From Candidatus Obscuribacterales bacterium (GTDB lineage: Bacteria > Cyanobacteriota > Vampirovibrionia > Obscuribacterales > Obscuribacteraceae), in the NCBI GenBank assembly GCA_021732565.1, contig JAKFUT010000290.1, positions 1-33,910 of the forward strand: DNA of 33,910 bases, read 5' to 3'. The notes beneath the pieces are model-generated. The model saw only the letters and a list, made by a program, of their open reading frames with translations, made no database searches and was not told the origin of the DNA. Below, piece by piece: positions 15,977-24,268 of this stretch. Position numbers and translations under genes: made by a program. Positions within the stretch are counted from its first letter, which is position 1, and each line of letters starts with the position of its first letter.

Positions 15977-16546
15977 ACTGCATTCAGCACACGTACTGGT
16001 ACTGCTGGATATTTTTATCGCGTCATTCCGACAAGGATTTTCACGCCCACGAATTACAAGACACCAATAAAAGTAAATTCCGCACACCCGGGTTGGGTCA
16101 AGACAGGCATGGGTGGCACTGAGGCCCCCATGGATCTTAGCGAGGGCGGGAGAACCAGCGTACAGTTGGCTACCCTTGACGCAGACGGGCCCAGCGGCGG
16201 TTATTTCCACTTGGGCAAATCACCCTGGTGATCGGATCAGCGCACAAGAGACAGTGCCAAACGAATCGTTAGCCAGTCGGAAGCGACGTATTGGCAAAAA
16301 GGTTCCAAGAGCGATAAGCACACAACTCCAAAGAGTAATGAAGTCACCACAATTACTGCAGAATTGTTTCACCGGGAGCGCCACGAAACCAGAGGTCCTG
16401 CAACGCCCTTGTCTTCTTCTGTTGCAGGACTCTCGAACCAGAAGCAAGTGCTTCCGTCGCTTGGGGAAGAACAGCAGATTTTCCCGCCATGAGCAGTTAC
16501 AAAGGATTTGGCAATTTACAAGCCAATTCGGCTTACCGCGTTACCA
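15977..16546. other. Convergent intergenic gap, no supported gene
   Basis: This gap of about 570 bp separates the converging Sel1 and repeat-protein genes. Open frames exist on both strands (longest 145 codons), but their products are Arg/Gln/Ser-rich, lack ribosome sites and show no domain. A weak hairpin after 15976 (CAGCA...TGCTG with inner GTAC...GTAC, then ATATTTTTA) may end the plus-strand transcript. A perfect inverted repeat lies at 16395-16430. Confidence 0.4.
16395..16430. repeat. Perfect 10-bp inverted repeat
   Basis: gtcctgcaac (16395-16404) pairs with gttgcaggac (16421-16430) across a 16-nt loop. It lies about 115 bp beyond the stop of the minus-strand gene ending at 16547 and could form a hairpin in that transcript. 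There is no T-run. Confidence 0.5.
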
Positions 16547-17785
16547 TTAGTTTCTACCGAGCAAGATCATGTATCTGCCATCGCGAGTAGGAGTACGAGG
16601 TATGCTATATCTCACCCTTCCCGCGCCCTCTTGCTCTCCAGTCACTGTGTAAGTCTCGCTTTGACTGTTGTACTGTATCTGAGCGTTATGGATGGTTATC
16701 CCTTCCCTTGAAGTAGGATTTCTAAAATGTACGGATGAACCACCTAACCCATGGGCTGCTACCCCGTTCATACTCCTCACGTCTCCCCGATCTAGCACGA
16801 CTCTTCGAATTCTCTCTCCCTGATCTTGTGCCGCCGTCAGCACATATGGTGATTCTTCCGAGTCTCGCGGAGGATTGACTTCGGTAGGCTGATGATCTTC
16901 GTTCACGGAAGGACGTTCATTAGCTGGTGCGGGAAGGTTTCTGGATTCAGGATTTCCGCCTTCCGGTTCCACGCCTCCACTCAACCTACCCTCGCCCATT
17001 CGCCAAGGTACACGGGAATCTCCTTCGCGCGGCAAATCCAACTCAACCGGTCGGGGAAGTGTCCCTGACTCCCACGTTGCCAGGGTGGTTGCTCCCGAAT
17101 CGCCCGGACGTGGAGAAATGCCCGATTCAGATCTAGTAGTAGGCAAGTCCCAATCACCCGCCGGACGCGGAACCGTCCCTGACTCCACACCCAACGCCAG
17201 AGTGGTAGGTCCATCCAAAGCACCCGGGCGCGGGGTAATGCCCGACTCTGGATACGCCCTTGTGGTGGGTAAATCCGAATCACCAGGGCGCGGGGTAATG
17301 CCCGACTCTGGATACGCCCTTGTGGTGGGTAAATCCGAATCACCAGGGCGCTGAGTGATGCCCGACTCCGGATACGCTCTTGTTGTGGGTAAATCCGAAT
17401 CACCAGGGCGCTGAACACTCCCTGATTCCGCACCCAACGCGAGAGTGGTCGCCTCTTCGTCTGGTCGAGGTACGTTACCCCCCTCAGGATAAGCCAATGT
17501 AGTCACGCGATCTCGAGTGTCGGCTGAATTATCATTTTGGACAGGAAGCGTTTGTCCCGGTCGGAGGAAGACACCGTGTGATCGATCGCCTGGCTCATTC
17601 AACTCATCAATGAAAAGAGAAAAACCGTTGAGCATGGTCTGTGCTACTCGTCCCACAGGCTCTCTTTGAGTCATTTGCCGCACGATATCAACGGACTCTT
17701 GCTCTCCCGAATAGTTAATTGTTGAGCCTCTTTCAGTGGCTCTCTCTTCTGGTTGTGTTCCATCCTTCTCGTTTTCAAAGCTCAT
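16547..17785 (-). CDS. Disordered protein with 20-residue tandem repeats
   Basis: I do not recognise the family. The 412-residue product starts at ATG 17785, with GGAGGG 6 nt upstream. An in-frame ATG at 17845 has no such site. Residues about 100-250 are tandem repeats of roughly 20 residues of the form ESGITPRPGDSDLPTTRAYP, giving a Pro/Thr/Gly/Asp-rich, probably unstructured rod. The C-terminal 110 residues differ (ERIRRVVLDRGDVRSM, VHFRNPTSREGITIHNAQI, RYSIPRTPTRDGRYMILLG) and look like a small beta-rich folded domain. No signal peptide or membrane segment is seen. The repeats are nearly identical at DNA level, so copy number is likely to vary between strains. Role unknown; a linker or stalk that presents the C-terminal domain is one reading. 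Confidence 0.75.
   Translation of the reverse strand: MSFENEKDGTQPEERATERGSTINYSGEQESVDIVRQMTQREPVGRVAQTMLNGFSLFIDELNEPGDRSHGVFLRPGQTLPVQNDNSADTRDRVTTLAYPEGGNVPRPDEEATTLALGAESGSVQRPGDSDLPTTRAYPESGITQRPGDSDLPTTRAYPESGITPRPGDSDLPTTRAYPESGITPRPGALDGPTTLALGVESGTVPRPAGDWDLPTTRSESGISPRPGDSGATTLATWESGTLPRPVELDLPREGDSRVPWRMGEGRLSGGVEPEGGNPESRNLPAPANERPSVNEDHQPTEVNPPRDSEESPYVLTAAQDQGERIRRVVLDRGDVRSMNGVAAHGLGGSSVHFRNPTSREGITIHNAQIQYNSQSETYTVTGEQEGAGRVRYSIPRTPTRDGRYMILLGRN
17101..17460 (-). repeat. 60-bp tandem repeats inside the gene ending at 16547
   Basis: Units 17221-17280 and 17281-17340 differ at one base. Unit 17341-17400 differs from the second at about six bases. Units on either side (17101-17220, 17401-17460) are more diverged. 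The period stays in frame (20 codons). Confidence 0.9.
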
Positions 17786-18634
17786 GTTCCGCCCTCCACT
17801 CATGAAAGCGAGCATAATCAATGCAAGCTGTCCGCTACCTGGCAAATCACAACTTCCGGCCTATCCACCACTTAAACCGGGCACCGAGAGTGGTGCCACT
17901 ACCTGGAAATTCGAAAGCTCTGTGGCGTTTTTCGTCGCATACTTCACCATTGATTGGCGGATTTTGAAATTACTAACGCCAACCATGCGAGCTCTTCGCA
18001 CGACTTAAGCATGAGTTCAACAAGTGCCCATTTATTTGCAATTTGAGCTGGTATGCCCGGGACACGTGCCGGTTCTGAATGTAGATACCGCGATACAGCC
18101 AATAAAGCGAATCTTATAAAACAATCTCTGCCCTCCACCAACACATGGGAAGTCTTCGCTCTTGGCCGTACCGGCCTGGACCAGATTGTTCATTAATTGC
18201 TCTGTGAATAGTCCATTCCTCTTAAGAACAGGAAACTGTTGCGAGTCAGTTCATAAAAGCGAAGACAAGAAATTAGGGTGATTGCGGACGCGGAACGAGC
18301 GGCCCGGGGGCGAGAGGGTCCAAGACTGTAACGCGCAGTACAACCAATTTTTGCATGTTGCCTGTTTGTTTGTGTTTAATGCAATCGAACGTGCGATAAT
18401 GAAGTCGAATAAGTCAGGCTGTCTCGCTAAACCTTTGGGTCCACCCGGGCAAAGCGTTTCATCGCGAGGCCTCTTTCAGGAAGAATACATTCATCGTAAT
18501 TCGTTGACAGTGCTGACTTGTGTCGCACTTGATCAACTTTTTCGTAGTCACTTACTGTTGGTTCTAGCTGGGCGACTTTTCCGCTCATCGGATATTCCGA
18601 TGAGAATGCACTTCGTCGTACAAGGTCTATACAT
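17786..18634. other. Long divergent intergenic region
   Basis: About 850 bp separate the repeat-protein gene (minus) and the RRM gene (plus). A 66-codon minus-strand frame (17944-18144) and a 124-codon plus-strand frame (18282-18656) are open, but neither has a ribosome site or a recognisable product, and the second overlaps the RRM gene. A TTGACA at 18505-18510 has no good -10 partner. A long 5' leader for the RRM gene is possible, as is common for cyanobacterial RRM genes. Confidence 0.35.
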
Positions 18635-18925
18635 ATGCAAAATAAGTTATTTGTGAGAAATCTCTCCTTCAACAGCACCGAGTCGGAACTGTCCGGACTG
18701 TTCGCCGAGTTCGGCGAAGTGCTGTCTGCCAAGATCGCCAACGATCGCGATACCGGCAGGTCTCGTGGATTCGGCTTTGTTGAAATGAGTTCGCAAAAAA
18801 GTGCTGAAGATGCTATCACTGCATTGGAAGGCGCAGAATTCAACGGTCGCGTCATTCACGTAGCAATGTCCGAGCCCCGTGGCGGCTCCAAACCCGCAAC
18901 AGCCTATGGCAACCGGAACTGGTAA
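18635..18925 (+). CDS. Single-RRM RNA-binding protein (cyanobacterial type)
   Basis: The 96-residue product is one RNA-recognition motif plus a short Gly/Ser/Asn tail. RNP2 is LFVRNL (residues 5-10) and RNP1 is RGFGFVEM (44-51), with the aromatic residues that stack on RNA bases intact (F6, F46, F48). Small single-RRM proteins with a short glycine-containing tail are best known from cyanobacteria, where several are cold-induced or help to localise mRNAs. They also occur in other bacteria. It stands alone with a strong terminator just after it, so it is probably a monocistronic, highly expressed gene. The ATG at 18635 has only AAGG about 8 nt upstream. Confidence 0.95.
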   Translation: MQNKLFVRNLSFNSTESELSGLFAEFGEVLSAKIANDRDTGRSRGFGFVEMSSQKSAEDAITALEGAEFNGRVIHVAMSEPRGGSKPATAYGNRNW

Positions 18926-18936
18926 TTGATTCACAA

Positions 18937-18981
18937 GATGCGAGCAGCTTACGTTCATGCGTGCTGCTCGCATCTTTTTTT
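18937..18981 (+). terminator. Strong intrinsic terminator of the RRM gene
   Basis: A perfect 12-bp stem (gatgcgagcagc, 18937-18948; gctgctcgcatc, 18963-18974) with a 14-nt loop is followed by seven T residues. It lies 11 bp after the stop codon. Confidence 0.95.
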
Positions 18982-19030
18982 CTATGCAAATGACCAACGG
19001 TTACGAGCTTGAATCGGGGGAAACCTTATA

Positions 19031-19222
19031 ATGCCGAAAAAAGTACTCATCGCGTTGCCGCTAGGCATGCTTGAGCAGGTTAATGCAGTTGCCCAATTTG
19101 AGCACCGCAACAGATCCGATTTGATACGAGAAGCATTACGCCGCTATATCGACAGTTTTCGAAGACAGCAAGGCTCTCCGGCTATGAAACCAGCTGCAAT
19201 AGAATCTTTGGAATCAGTCTAA
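19031..19222 (+). CDS. Ribbon-helix-helix (CopG-like) DNA-binding protein
   Basis: The 63-residue product has the ribbon-helix-helix layout: strand KKVLIALPLGMLEQV, helix 1 AVAQFEHRN, turn and helix 2 RSDLIREALRRYIDSF, then a short tail. Such proteins act as dimeric transcription repressors or as antitoxins. No toxin gene follows: the next gene is convergent, with only 12 bp between the stops. It is therefore more likely a stand-alone regulator. GGGGGAAA about 10 nt before the ATG is a weak ribosome site. Targets cannot be read from the sequence. Confidence 0.85.
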   Translation: MPKKVLIALPLGMLEQVNAVAQFEHRNRSDLIREALRRYIDSFRRQQGSPAMKPAAIESLESV

Positions 19223-19234
19223 GACAGTCGCAAC

Positions 19235-20047
19235 TCACTTTGCCGGCGAATTCTCATGATCGTGCAAGAAGCGCGTTGGACCATCAGGCACGCGTAGCAC
19301 AGAATCCTTAAGCAGACGAAACATAGAGGGTTCGATCCTCAGTTCCCCACTAAAGGGATGGCTGTACGCAGCCAGCAGCCAAACATTTAATGCCAGTGCT
19401 GTGGCTACCAGCGTGGTCATGAATGCCTGAACTTTGGGAAATTGAGACGCAAAAATGAAACTAAGCGCGAGCGTTATCATCGCGCCAAAGATTATCACCG
19501 CCCACAGTGCTATCGGCGTACCCTTCTGCGATAGAAGGATACGAGCACGACGATGTTCGCCGAGGTTTTGCATCGAAGCAACGAGCCCTTGTTGCAGATT
19601 ATTCTGGCGATCATTCTCTGGCACCACAGATACAGTAGCTTCCCAGAGCCGCTGGTAAGCATCAGTGCCATTATCGATTTTCTGGCCGCGTTCCATCTTC
19701 GGCCATTCCTCGTTAATTACTTCATCAACATACTCTCGACAAAACTGCCGCAGTCGCGGTCTGTCAATGTCTGAAAATCCACGTGCGACCCAGAAGACGC
19801 TAGCGACATTGCTGGCCTCTTGCTCACCGTGCATTTGACAATCGTGATATTTATCCATCGCCGATGCGACCATGAATCCTAGCAGCACGGAAAAGAGTGT
19901 GCCCACCACTCCCATCATCGCTTCCCCTGCGCTGTGGTGCAGCTCAAGCACTTCTCTCTTCACCACGCGATTCACCAACCATTGCCCGCAAAGAGCAACT
20001 GCGATGAAGATGAGAATGAGGATAATGGCGTGAGTAATAGTGTTCAT
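19235..20047 (-). CDS. DUF4239 (bestrophin-like domain) membrane protein, copy 2
   Basis: The 270-residue product starts at ATG 20047, 8 nt after GGAGAAA. The ATG at 20098 is in frame but would add 17 residues absent from the paralogue. Membrane segments are at the N-terminus (HAIILILIFIAVALCG), after the motif GEAMMGVVGTLFSVLLGFMV, and two near the C-terminus (IALWAVIIFGAMITLALSF; MTTLVATALALNVWLLAAY). It matches the 6773-7588 protein along its whole length, with DRQNNLQ, SMQNLGEHRRAR and PSMFRL conserved. Two copies with different neighbours suggest an old duplication and separate regulation. Function is not established for the family. Confidence 0.85.
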   Translation of the reverse strand: MNTITHAIILILIFIAVALCGQWLVNRVVKREVLELHHSAGEAMMGVVGTLFSVLLGFMVASAMDKYHDCQMHGEQEASNVASVFWVARGFSDIDRPRLRQFCREYVDEVINEEWPKMERGQKIDNGTDAYQRLWEATVSVVPENDRQNNLQQGLVASMQNLGEHRRARILLSQKGTPIALWAVIIFGAMITLALSFIFASQFPKVQAFMTTLVATALALNVWLLAAYSHPFSGELRIEPSMFRLLKDSVLRVPDGPTRFLHDHENSPAK

Positions 20048-20530
20048 CTGAGCGCTTTCTCCACAGAGCGATCGCTCCATGGATTTTAATTTGGACAACT
20101 ACTTCCAGGACCGGAGTGGTTCTTCTTCTCGTTTACCTTGCGTTTACTATAGCAACAGTTATAGCAGCGTCGATGGTGATCACGGAGCTCATTCCCCGGT
20201 CTTTGATTCGCTTCAAGATTTGTGGCACACCCAACCCTGGTTTTTGCAGAAAAATCGTCTGCTATTGGCCCTTGAGCTTAACTGGATTTGAACAAGCCTC
20301 CTCAACGGATTTGCCCTCCCTCACAGGAAAAAGTAACGCACCTTGCCAAATTGGTAAGATTCTATCGATCCTCAGGGAAAAAGCTGATATTTTCGTTCGA
20401 ATCTCTTAGCAAGTTCCCGGCACCTGCAAACTTATGAGGTCCTCACAGGCGGCGCCCAGAGCTACCAGGCAGACAATTCGTGTCTTGCTGCAAAGAACCA
20501 CCGAGCCTGTTACAGAATTGAGGTTGAACC
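20048..20530. other. Divergent intergenic region
   Basis: About 480 bp lie between the divergent DUF4239 and LysM/peptidase genes. I see no gene, tRNA or strong hairpin. It should hold both promoters, but no clear -35/-10 pair stands out. GAGGT six nt before ATG 20531 is the ribosome site of the plus-strand gene. Confidence 0.35.
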
Positions 20531-23443
20531 ATGGTGAATGAAACAGATGAGCGCATTGAAAATTCACCGGAGAATAAGACCCCAACAGCCGAATCATTGC
20601 TGCTGAAAGAGGCAAATGCGGGAAAACCCGAACTGGTCGATGAGCAAAAAGAGCTCGACGAGTATCTGAAGTCCGGTGGCAAAAGCGGCATTACAAATGA
20701 GTTCGGGAAGCCTTTACTGGTCGAGGGCGCCTCCGTGGAAGATAGCGTCGTCAATGCCTCCCAAGAAAAGTCCGGAGCTAAGGAATCGTTTATGGGTAAT
20801 ATCGCCTCCACTCTGGAAGGAATAGGCAAATCACTGGCCGACGTTGAGCGCATGGCTGAAAAGACTATAGGCGAAGGAGTTTCCGAAGTTGGCAAGGAAT
20901 TAGGAACATTAGTCGGTCAAGCAGAGCAGACCATCGGCGGTGCAATCGGAGAAATTGGCAAAAAATTGGAAGAAGGGGAACATGCAGCAGTAGACGGATT
21001 GGGAAAGGTGTTCCAGGGAGTCGCCGATTTCTTTCACCCACCGGAAATTAAAATGGACCCGCTGGAAGTACGAGCGCCGGCGCCCTATCCCGGAGAAGCC
21101 ATAGGACTCAACTTTCCCCCCAATAAGGTTGTCGCAACACCGGCCGACACCCTGGAGAGTGTGGCAAAGAAAAATCTGCCACCGAGCGCAACGGCAGAGC
21201 AACTCACGGCCTATGAAAAGGAAATCGCCACGGTCAACGGGTTAGATCCAGCCAGACCCGGCAGTCTGGACGGCAAAGAACTGACGCTGCCCGGAGGCAC
21301 CACAGACGGTGGCATGGTGATTAAAGGTGAGGGCTCTCGCACTATAACGACGTGGAAAAATGGCGCGGAGAAAACTGAAGACACTGACGGTCGAGGATAC
21401 AACAGGCAGCCTGATGGAGCCGGCGGATACAAGGAAACTCATTCGGGGCCTCGCCAGGGTGATCAGTTTGAATTGACCACGACTCCAGACGGAAAAATGC
21501 TCATAGCCGACAAAGCTGGAGATACTCCGCGAGAAGTTCCGCCGGCAAGCGAAGAAGTAAAAACGGAGAGGCATAAGCTGTTAGATCTTGCACAAGAGAA
21601 GATCGCCGACCCGGAGAGAAGAGCAAAGTTCGAAGCGGACATGCTTCGTTTCGAGGAGCGAGCGGCGAAACAAACGCCCCCGCTGGGCGGAGAGGAGATC
21701 GCCAAAACCTACAAAGAAACAGAGCGACTTCTTACTACAGCTGGCGACGTTCCGCTCAAACAGGAAGATCGAGTGAAAGTTGCAGAACAAGTAATGAGCC
21801 AGTGCGCTATTCCCAAGTCTATTGACCAGGGTCAACACGAGACTTGCAATATGACGACGGCAGAATGCACCACGTACACAAGGCATCCTTCCGAAGCTGC
21901 AAGGCTAGTTACCGACATCGCCACGACGGGTCAATACACCGCCAAAGATGGCACTCAAGTGCAAGTGAACCCGGTGGCGGCAGACGCGGAGGCCAGAAAC
22001 AACCCGCCGGTGGACGGCGACAGAAGTCAGGCAAGCCAAATTTTTCAGGTCGCTGCGGTCAATCTCTATTATCAGAAGCAACCATACACATACACCGACG
22101 CAGCTGGAAACGCAAAAATAGTTCCACCAGGCCAGATCCAATACCAGCAAGTACCCGACGTTCCCGGAGTTGTGCCACCCACCGGGGGCGAACGACTCAT
22201 AGATCAGTCGACCACTCCACCAACCACGATTATGAAAGACTGGATTAACAACATCCCCAAGGATTCGCCGGATCTTGCGGACCGCGCAATGGTCGATGTT
22301 CCCAACATAATTAGCGGCACCACGGACGCTACCATGATCGAACACAAAACGGGCGTTTACGGTGATGCTACCGGAGTGAATACGTTCGAAAACGAAGAGG
22401 GACTGAAAAACTATATTCAAGACGCTGCGGAAAAGGGCAAGTTTCCCATTGTTATTGGCGTTCACAGCGGGCAAGAACCATTTCTGCATGACTCCGGAAA
22501 TGGAGCAGCAGGCGGAAGCGGCGGTTGGCACGTCGTAACTATTACAGACTACGATGCTGCAACCGGTAAGGTCGAAATAGACAACCAGTGGGGCACCAAC
22601 GCAGACCACCAGGGCGACAAGGCTGTGCAAATTCATGACCTTTACCGCGCCTCACGAAAACCCGACCAAATGGAAACGCAAGAAGCACCATGGTATAAAC
22701 CATGGGAAAGCGACAAGCAGGTTAACTCAACCATTGAAGATCTTCAAAAAGATGTTGATTGGGATCGCGAACACAACACCATAGACACCCAAAAGGAGTT
22801 TGAGCTTCTTCGCTTGAAACACCAATTTGGTGGCATGAGCGATGCCGATTTCGACAAAGACCTGAAACAGTGCATTGATGATTCAGCCGATCGTTGGGCA
22901 CAGAAAAGAACAGACGGCAGTTTCGATCAAAACGAATACAACAATGCGCAGACCAAGCTCAAGGATGTAATATCGGCATTGCCGCCGCAAGAGCGTATAG
23001 GCTTCATTGATCAGATGCACACGAAGGGAATGATCGATGACGACGCTCATCGCAGTGCACTCGTCGGAGCAACGTCTAATTTTATTGGACGAACTCATAC
23101 TGATGCGCAGGCCGATACGTTCATGGCGAAGATCAAAACCATGACAGATAGCATGACTGCCGCGCAGCATGATGCTTTTTATCAGCAGATTAACGCAAAT
23201 CCAAATCCGTTGCTCCGGTTGGAACTTGCTCAGTCGGAGAGAAAGACGGATGCAATCAACGACGTAAAATACGATGACTTGATCGCAAGCACTACCACCG
23301 AATTCCTCAGCGTGCCACGCAGCGTGGCGGCGTCATCAGCTTATACTGCGCGCTTGCAGCCATTGCTGACAGCGCTGCCTGAGGATCGGCGCAACGCCAT
23401 TGTGGCGAAGGTTCCAGCGTTAAGACCAGCGGCTCGTCCGTAG
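20531..23443 (+). CDS. LysM and papain-like cysteine peptidase-fold protein, 970 residues
   Basis: Order of parts: residues 1-95 acidic and disordered. Residues 95-170 are helical with Gly-spaced repeats (EQTIGGAIGEIGKKLEEGEH). A LysM-like domain lies at about 198-254 (VVATPADTLESVAKKNL, then NGLDPARPGSLDGKELTLPG). A polar region (255-420) follows. A papain-like core comes next: Q433-G-x4-C439 (DQGQHETCNM, the spacing of papain Q19 and C25), H667 in GGWHVVTITDYD and N685 in VEIDNQWG. The C-terminal 250 residues are helical. All catalytic residues of a papain-fold peptidase or transamidase are therefore present, with a 230-residue insert between Cys and His. No signal peptide is visible, so LysM binding to peptidoglycan would require non-classical export. 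It heads a plus-strand gene set and has no recognised whole-length family. The peptidase call rests on motif spacing. Confidence 0.75.
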   Translation: MVNETDERIENSPENKTPTAESLLLKEANAGKPELVDEQKELDEYLKSGGKSGITNEFGKPLLVEGASVEDSVVNASQEKSGAKESFMGNIASTLEGIGKSLADVERMAEKTIGEGVSEVGKELGTLVGQAEQTIGGAIGEIGKKLEEGEHAAVDGLGKVFQGVADFFHPPEIKMDPLEVRAPAPYPGEAIGLNFPPNKVVATPADTLESVAKKNLPPSATAEQLTAYEKEIATVNGLDPARPGSLDGKELTLPGGTTDGGMVIKGEGSRTITTWKNGAEKTEDTDGRGYNRQPDGAGGYKETHSGPRQGDQFELTTTPDGKMLIADKAGDTPREVPPASEEVKTERHKLLDLAQEKIADPERRAKFEADMLRFEERAAKQTPPLGGEEIAKTYKETERLLTTAGDVPLKQEDRVKVAEQVMSQCAIPKSIDQGQHETCNMTTAECTTYTRHPSEAARLVTDIATTGQYTAKDGTQVQVNPVAADAEARNNPPVDGDRSQASQIFQVAAVNLYYQKQPYTYTDAAGNAKIVPPGQIQYQQVPDVPGVVPPTGGERLIDQSTTPPTTIMKDWINNIPKDSPDLADRAMVDVPNIISGTTDATMIEHKTGVYGDATGVNTFENEEGLKNYIQDAAEKGKFPIVIGVHSGQEPFLHDSGNGAAGGSGGWHVVTITDYDAATGKVEIDNQWGTNADHQGDKAVQIHDLYRASRKPDQMETQEAPWYKPWESDKQVNSTIEDLQKDVDWDREHNTIDTQKEFELLRLKHQFGGMSDADFDKDLKQCIDDSADRWAQKRTDGSFDQNEYNNAQTKLKDVISALPPQERIGFIDQMHTKGMIDDDAHRSALVGATSNFIGRTHTDAQADTFMAKIKTMTDSMTAAQHDAFYQQINANPNPLLRLELAQSERKTDAINDVKYDDLIASTTTEFLSVPRSVAASSAYTARLQPLLTALPEDRRNAIVAKVPALRPAARP

Positions 23444-23470
23444 TTCAAATTATCAAACAGGAGCAACTAA

Positions 23471-24103
23471 ATGGGCAACGACAATCCACACAAAGAAATC
23501 AACGAACCCGTTGACGGAAATACAAAATCGGATTCTTCTCAGAAGCTCATGGATGATCTCATGGGCGCGATCATGTCAAACGCAACAAAACCTGCTACCA
23601 ACGAGGTCACCGATCTCGGGCAAATCAGCTGCATGGAATTGCCCTCTGGATGGGAAAAGGGAGCAGACGAGGAGAAACGTCAGCATTCGGCCACCTATCA
23701 TGAATACCACCCCGAGGGAGATCCTTCATGCCAGCTAGGCTTCTACTATCGTGGGCGCCGAACATCGGAAAATGCAGGCCATAACTTCCACGAAGTTCTA
23801 AACAAGCCGGTGCATTCACTTTCGCGTTCCGAATTTGACTCCCTGAAAGAAACCATTAGAGACAAATTCAACTCTACCGATTTTCATGCCACCAATGCGC
23901 GAACAGTAGACATTAATGGCAAACGAGTGCTGTTACTGGAAGGCCGTTATAACGAAATTCAACAAGACGCAAAACACATTTTTGTCGATGCTGACGGCAC
24001 GGGGACCGCGGTGCAAGAAATATTCTTTCAAGCACCGAAAGACAAGTTTGCCAACTATGCAAAAACCGCAGAGCGAGCCATGAAATCCATTCGCTGGAAG
24101 TAG
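23471..24103 (+). CDS. PsbP/DcrB-like protein of unknown function, downstream of peptidase
   Basis: The 210-residue product starts at ATG 23471, with AGGAG 7 nt upstream, 27 bp after the peptidase gene, so the two are probably co-transcribed. Residues 1-50 are polar and disordered. The rest alternates strands and helices and ends with GKRVLLLEGRYNE, QEIFFQAPKDKFANYAKTAE and RAMKSIRW. That closing pattern recalls the Mog1/PsbP/DcrB fold. No signal peptide or lipobox is present. It could be a chaperone, inhibitor or partner of the peptidase, but nothing in the sequence proves it. Two Cys residues (SCMELP, SCQLGF) lie in the N-terminal half. Confidence 0.7.
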   Translation: MGNDNPHKEINEPVDGNTKSDSSQKLMDDLMGAIMSNATKPATNEVTDLGQISCMELPSGWEKGADEEKRQHSATYHEYHPEGDPSCQLGFYYRGRRTSENAGHNFHEVLNKPVHSLSRSEFDSLKETIRDKFNSTDFHATNARTVDINGKRVLLLEGRYNEIQQDAKHIFVDADGTGTAVQEIFFQAPKDKFANYAKTAERAMKSIRWK

Positions 24104-24268
24104 CGCGGCTTCGATAAATCCATAAATTCTCCAAGATCTGTTAACTTTCCGCTTACGAATTTTGCGCCTAATCATTGGCCGCTGCCTCGTCGGTTAAACA
24201 ACTGCCACGAGATGCACAAGCAGCGCACGTCCAGGGAAAAGCATAATCAACCTCCGGAGATAGCAACA

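Noticed and set aside
16113..16550. 145-codon plus-strand open frame
   Set aside because: Arg/Gln/Ser-rich, no domain, runs into the end of the repeat-protein gene.
17221..17400. CRISPR-like array
   Set aside because: Repeats are directly adjacent, in frame and without spacers; they encode a protein repeat.
17944..18144. 66-codon minus-strand open frame
   Set aside because: Composition is passable, but there is no ribosome site or neighbour support.
18282..18656. 124-codon plus-strand open frame before the RRM gene
   Set aside because: Overlaps the RRM start in another frame and lacks a ribosome site.
19031..19222. Toxin-antitoxin pair
   Set aside because: The ribbon-helix-helix gene has no same-strand partner; its neighbours are an RRM gene behind a terminator and a convergent membrane gene.
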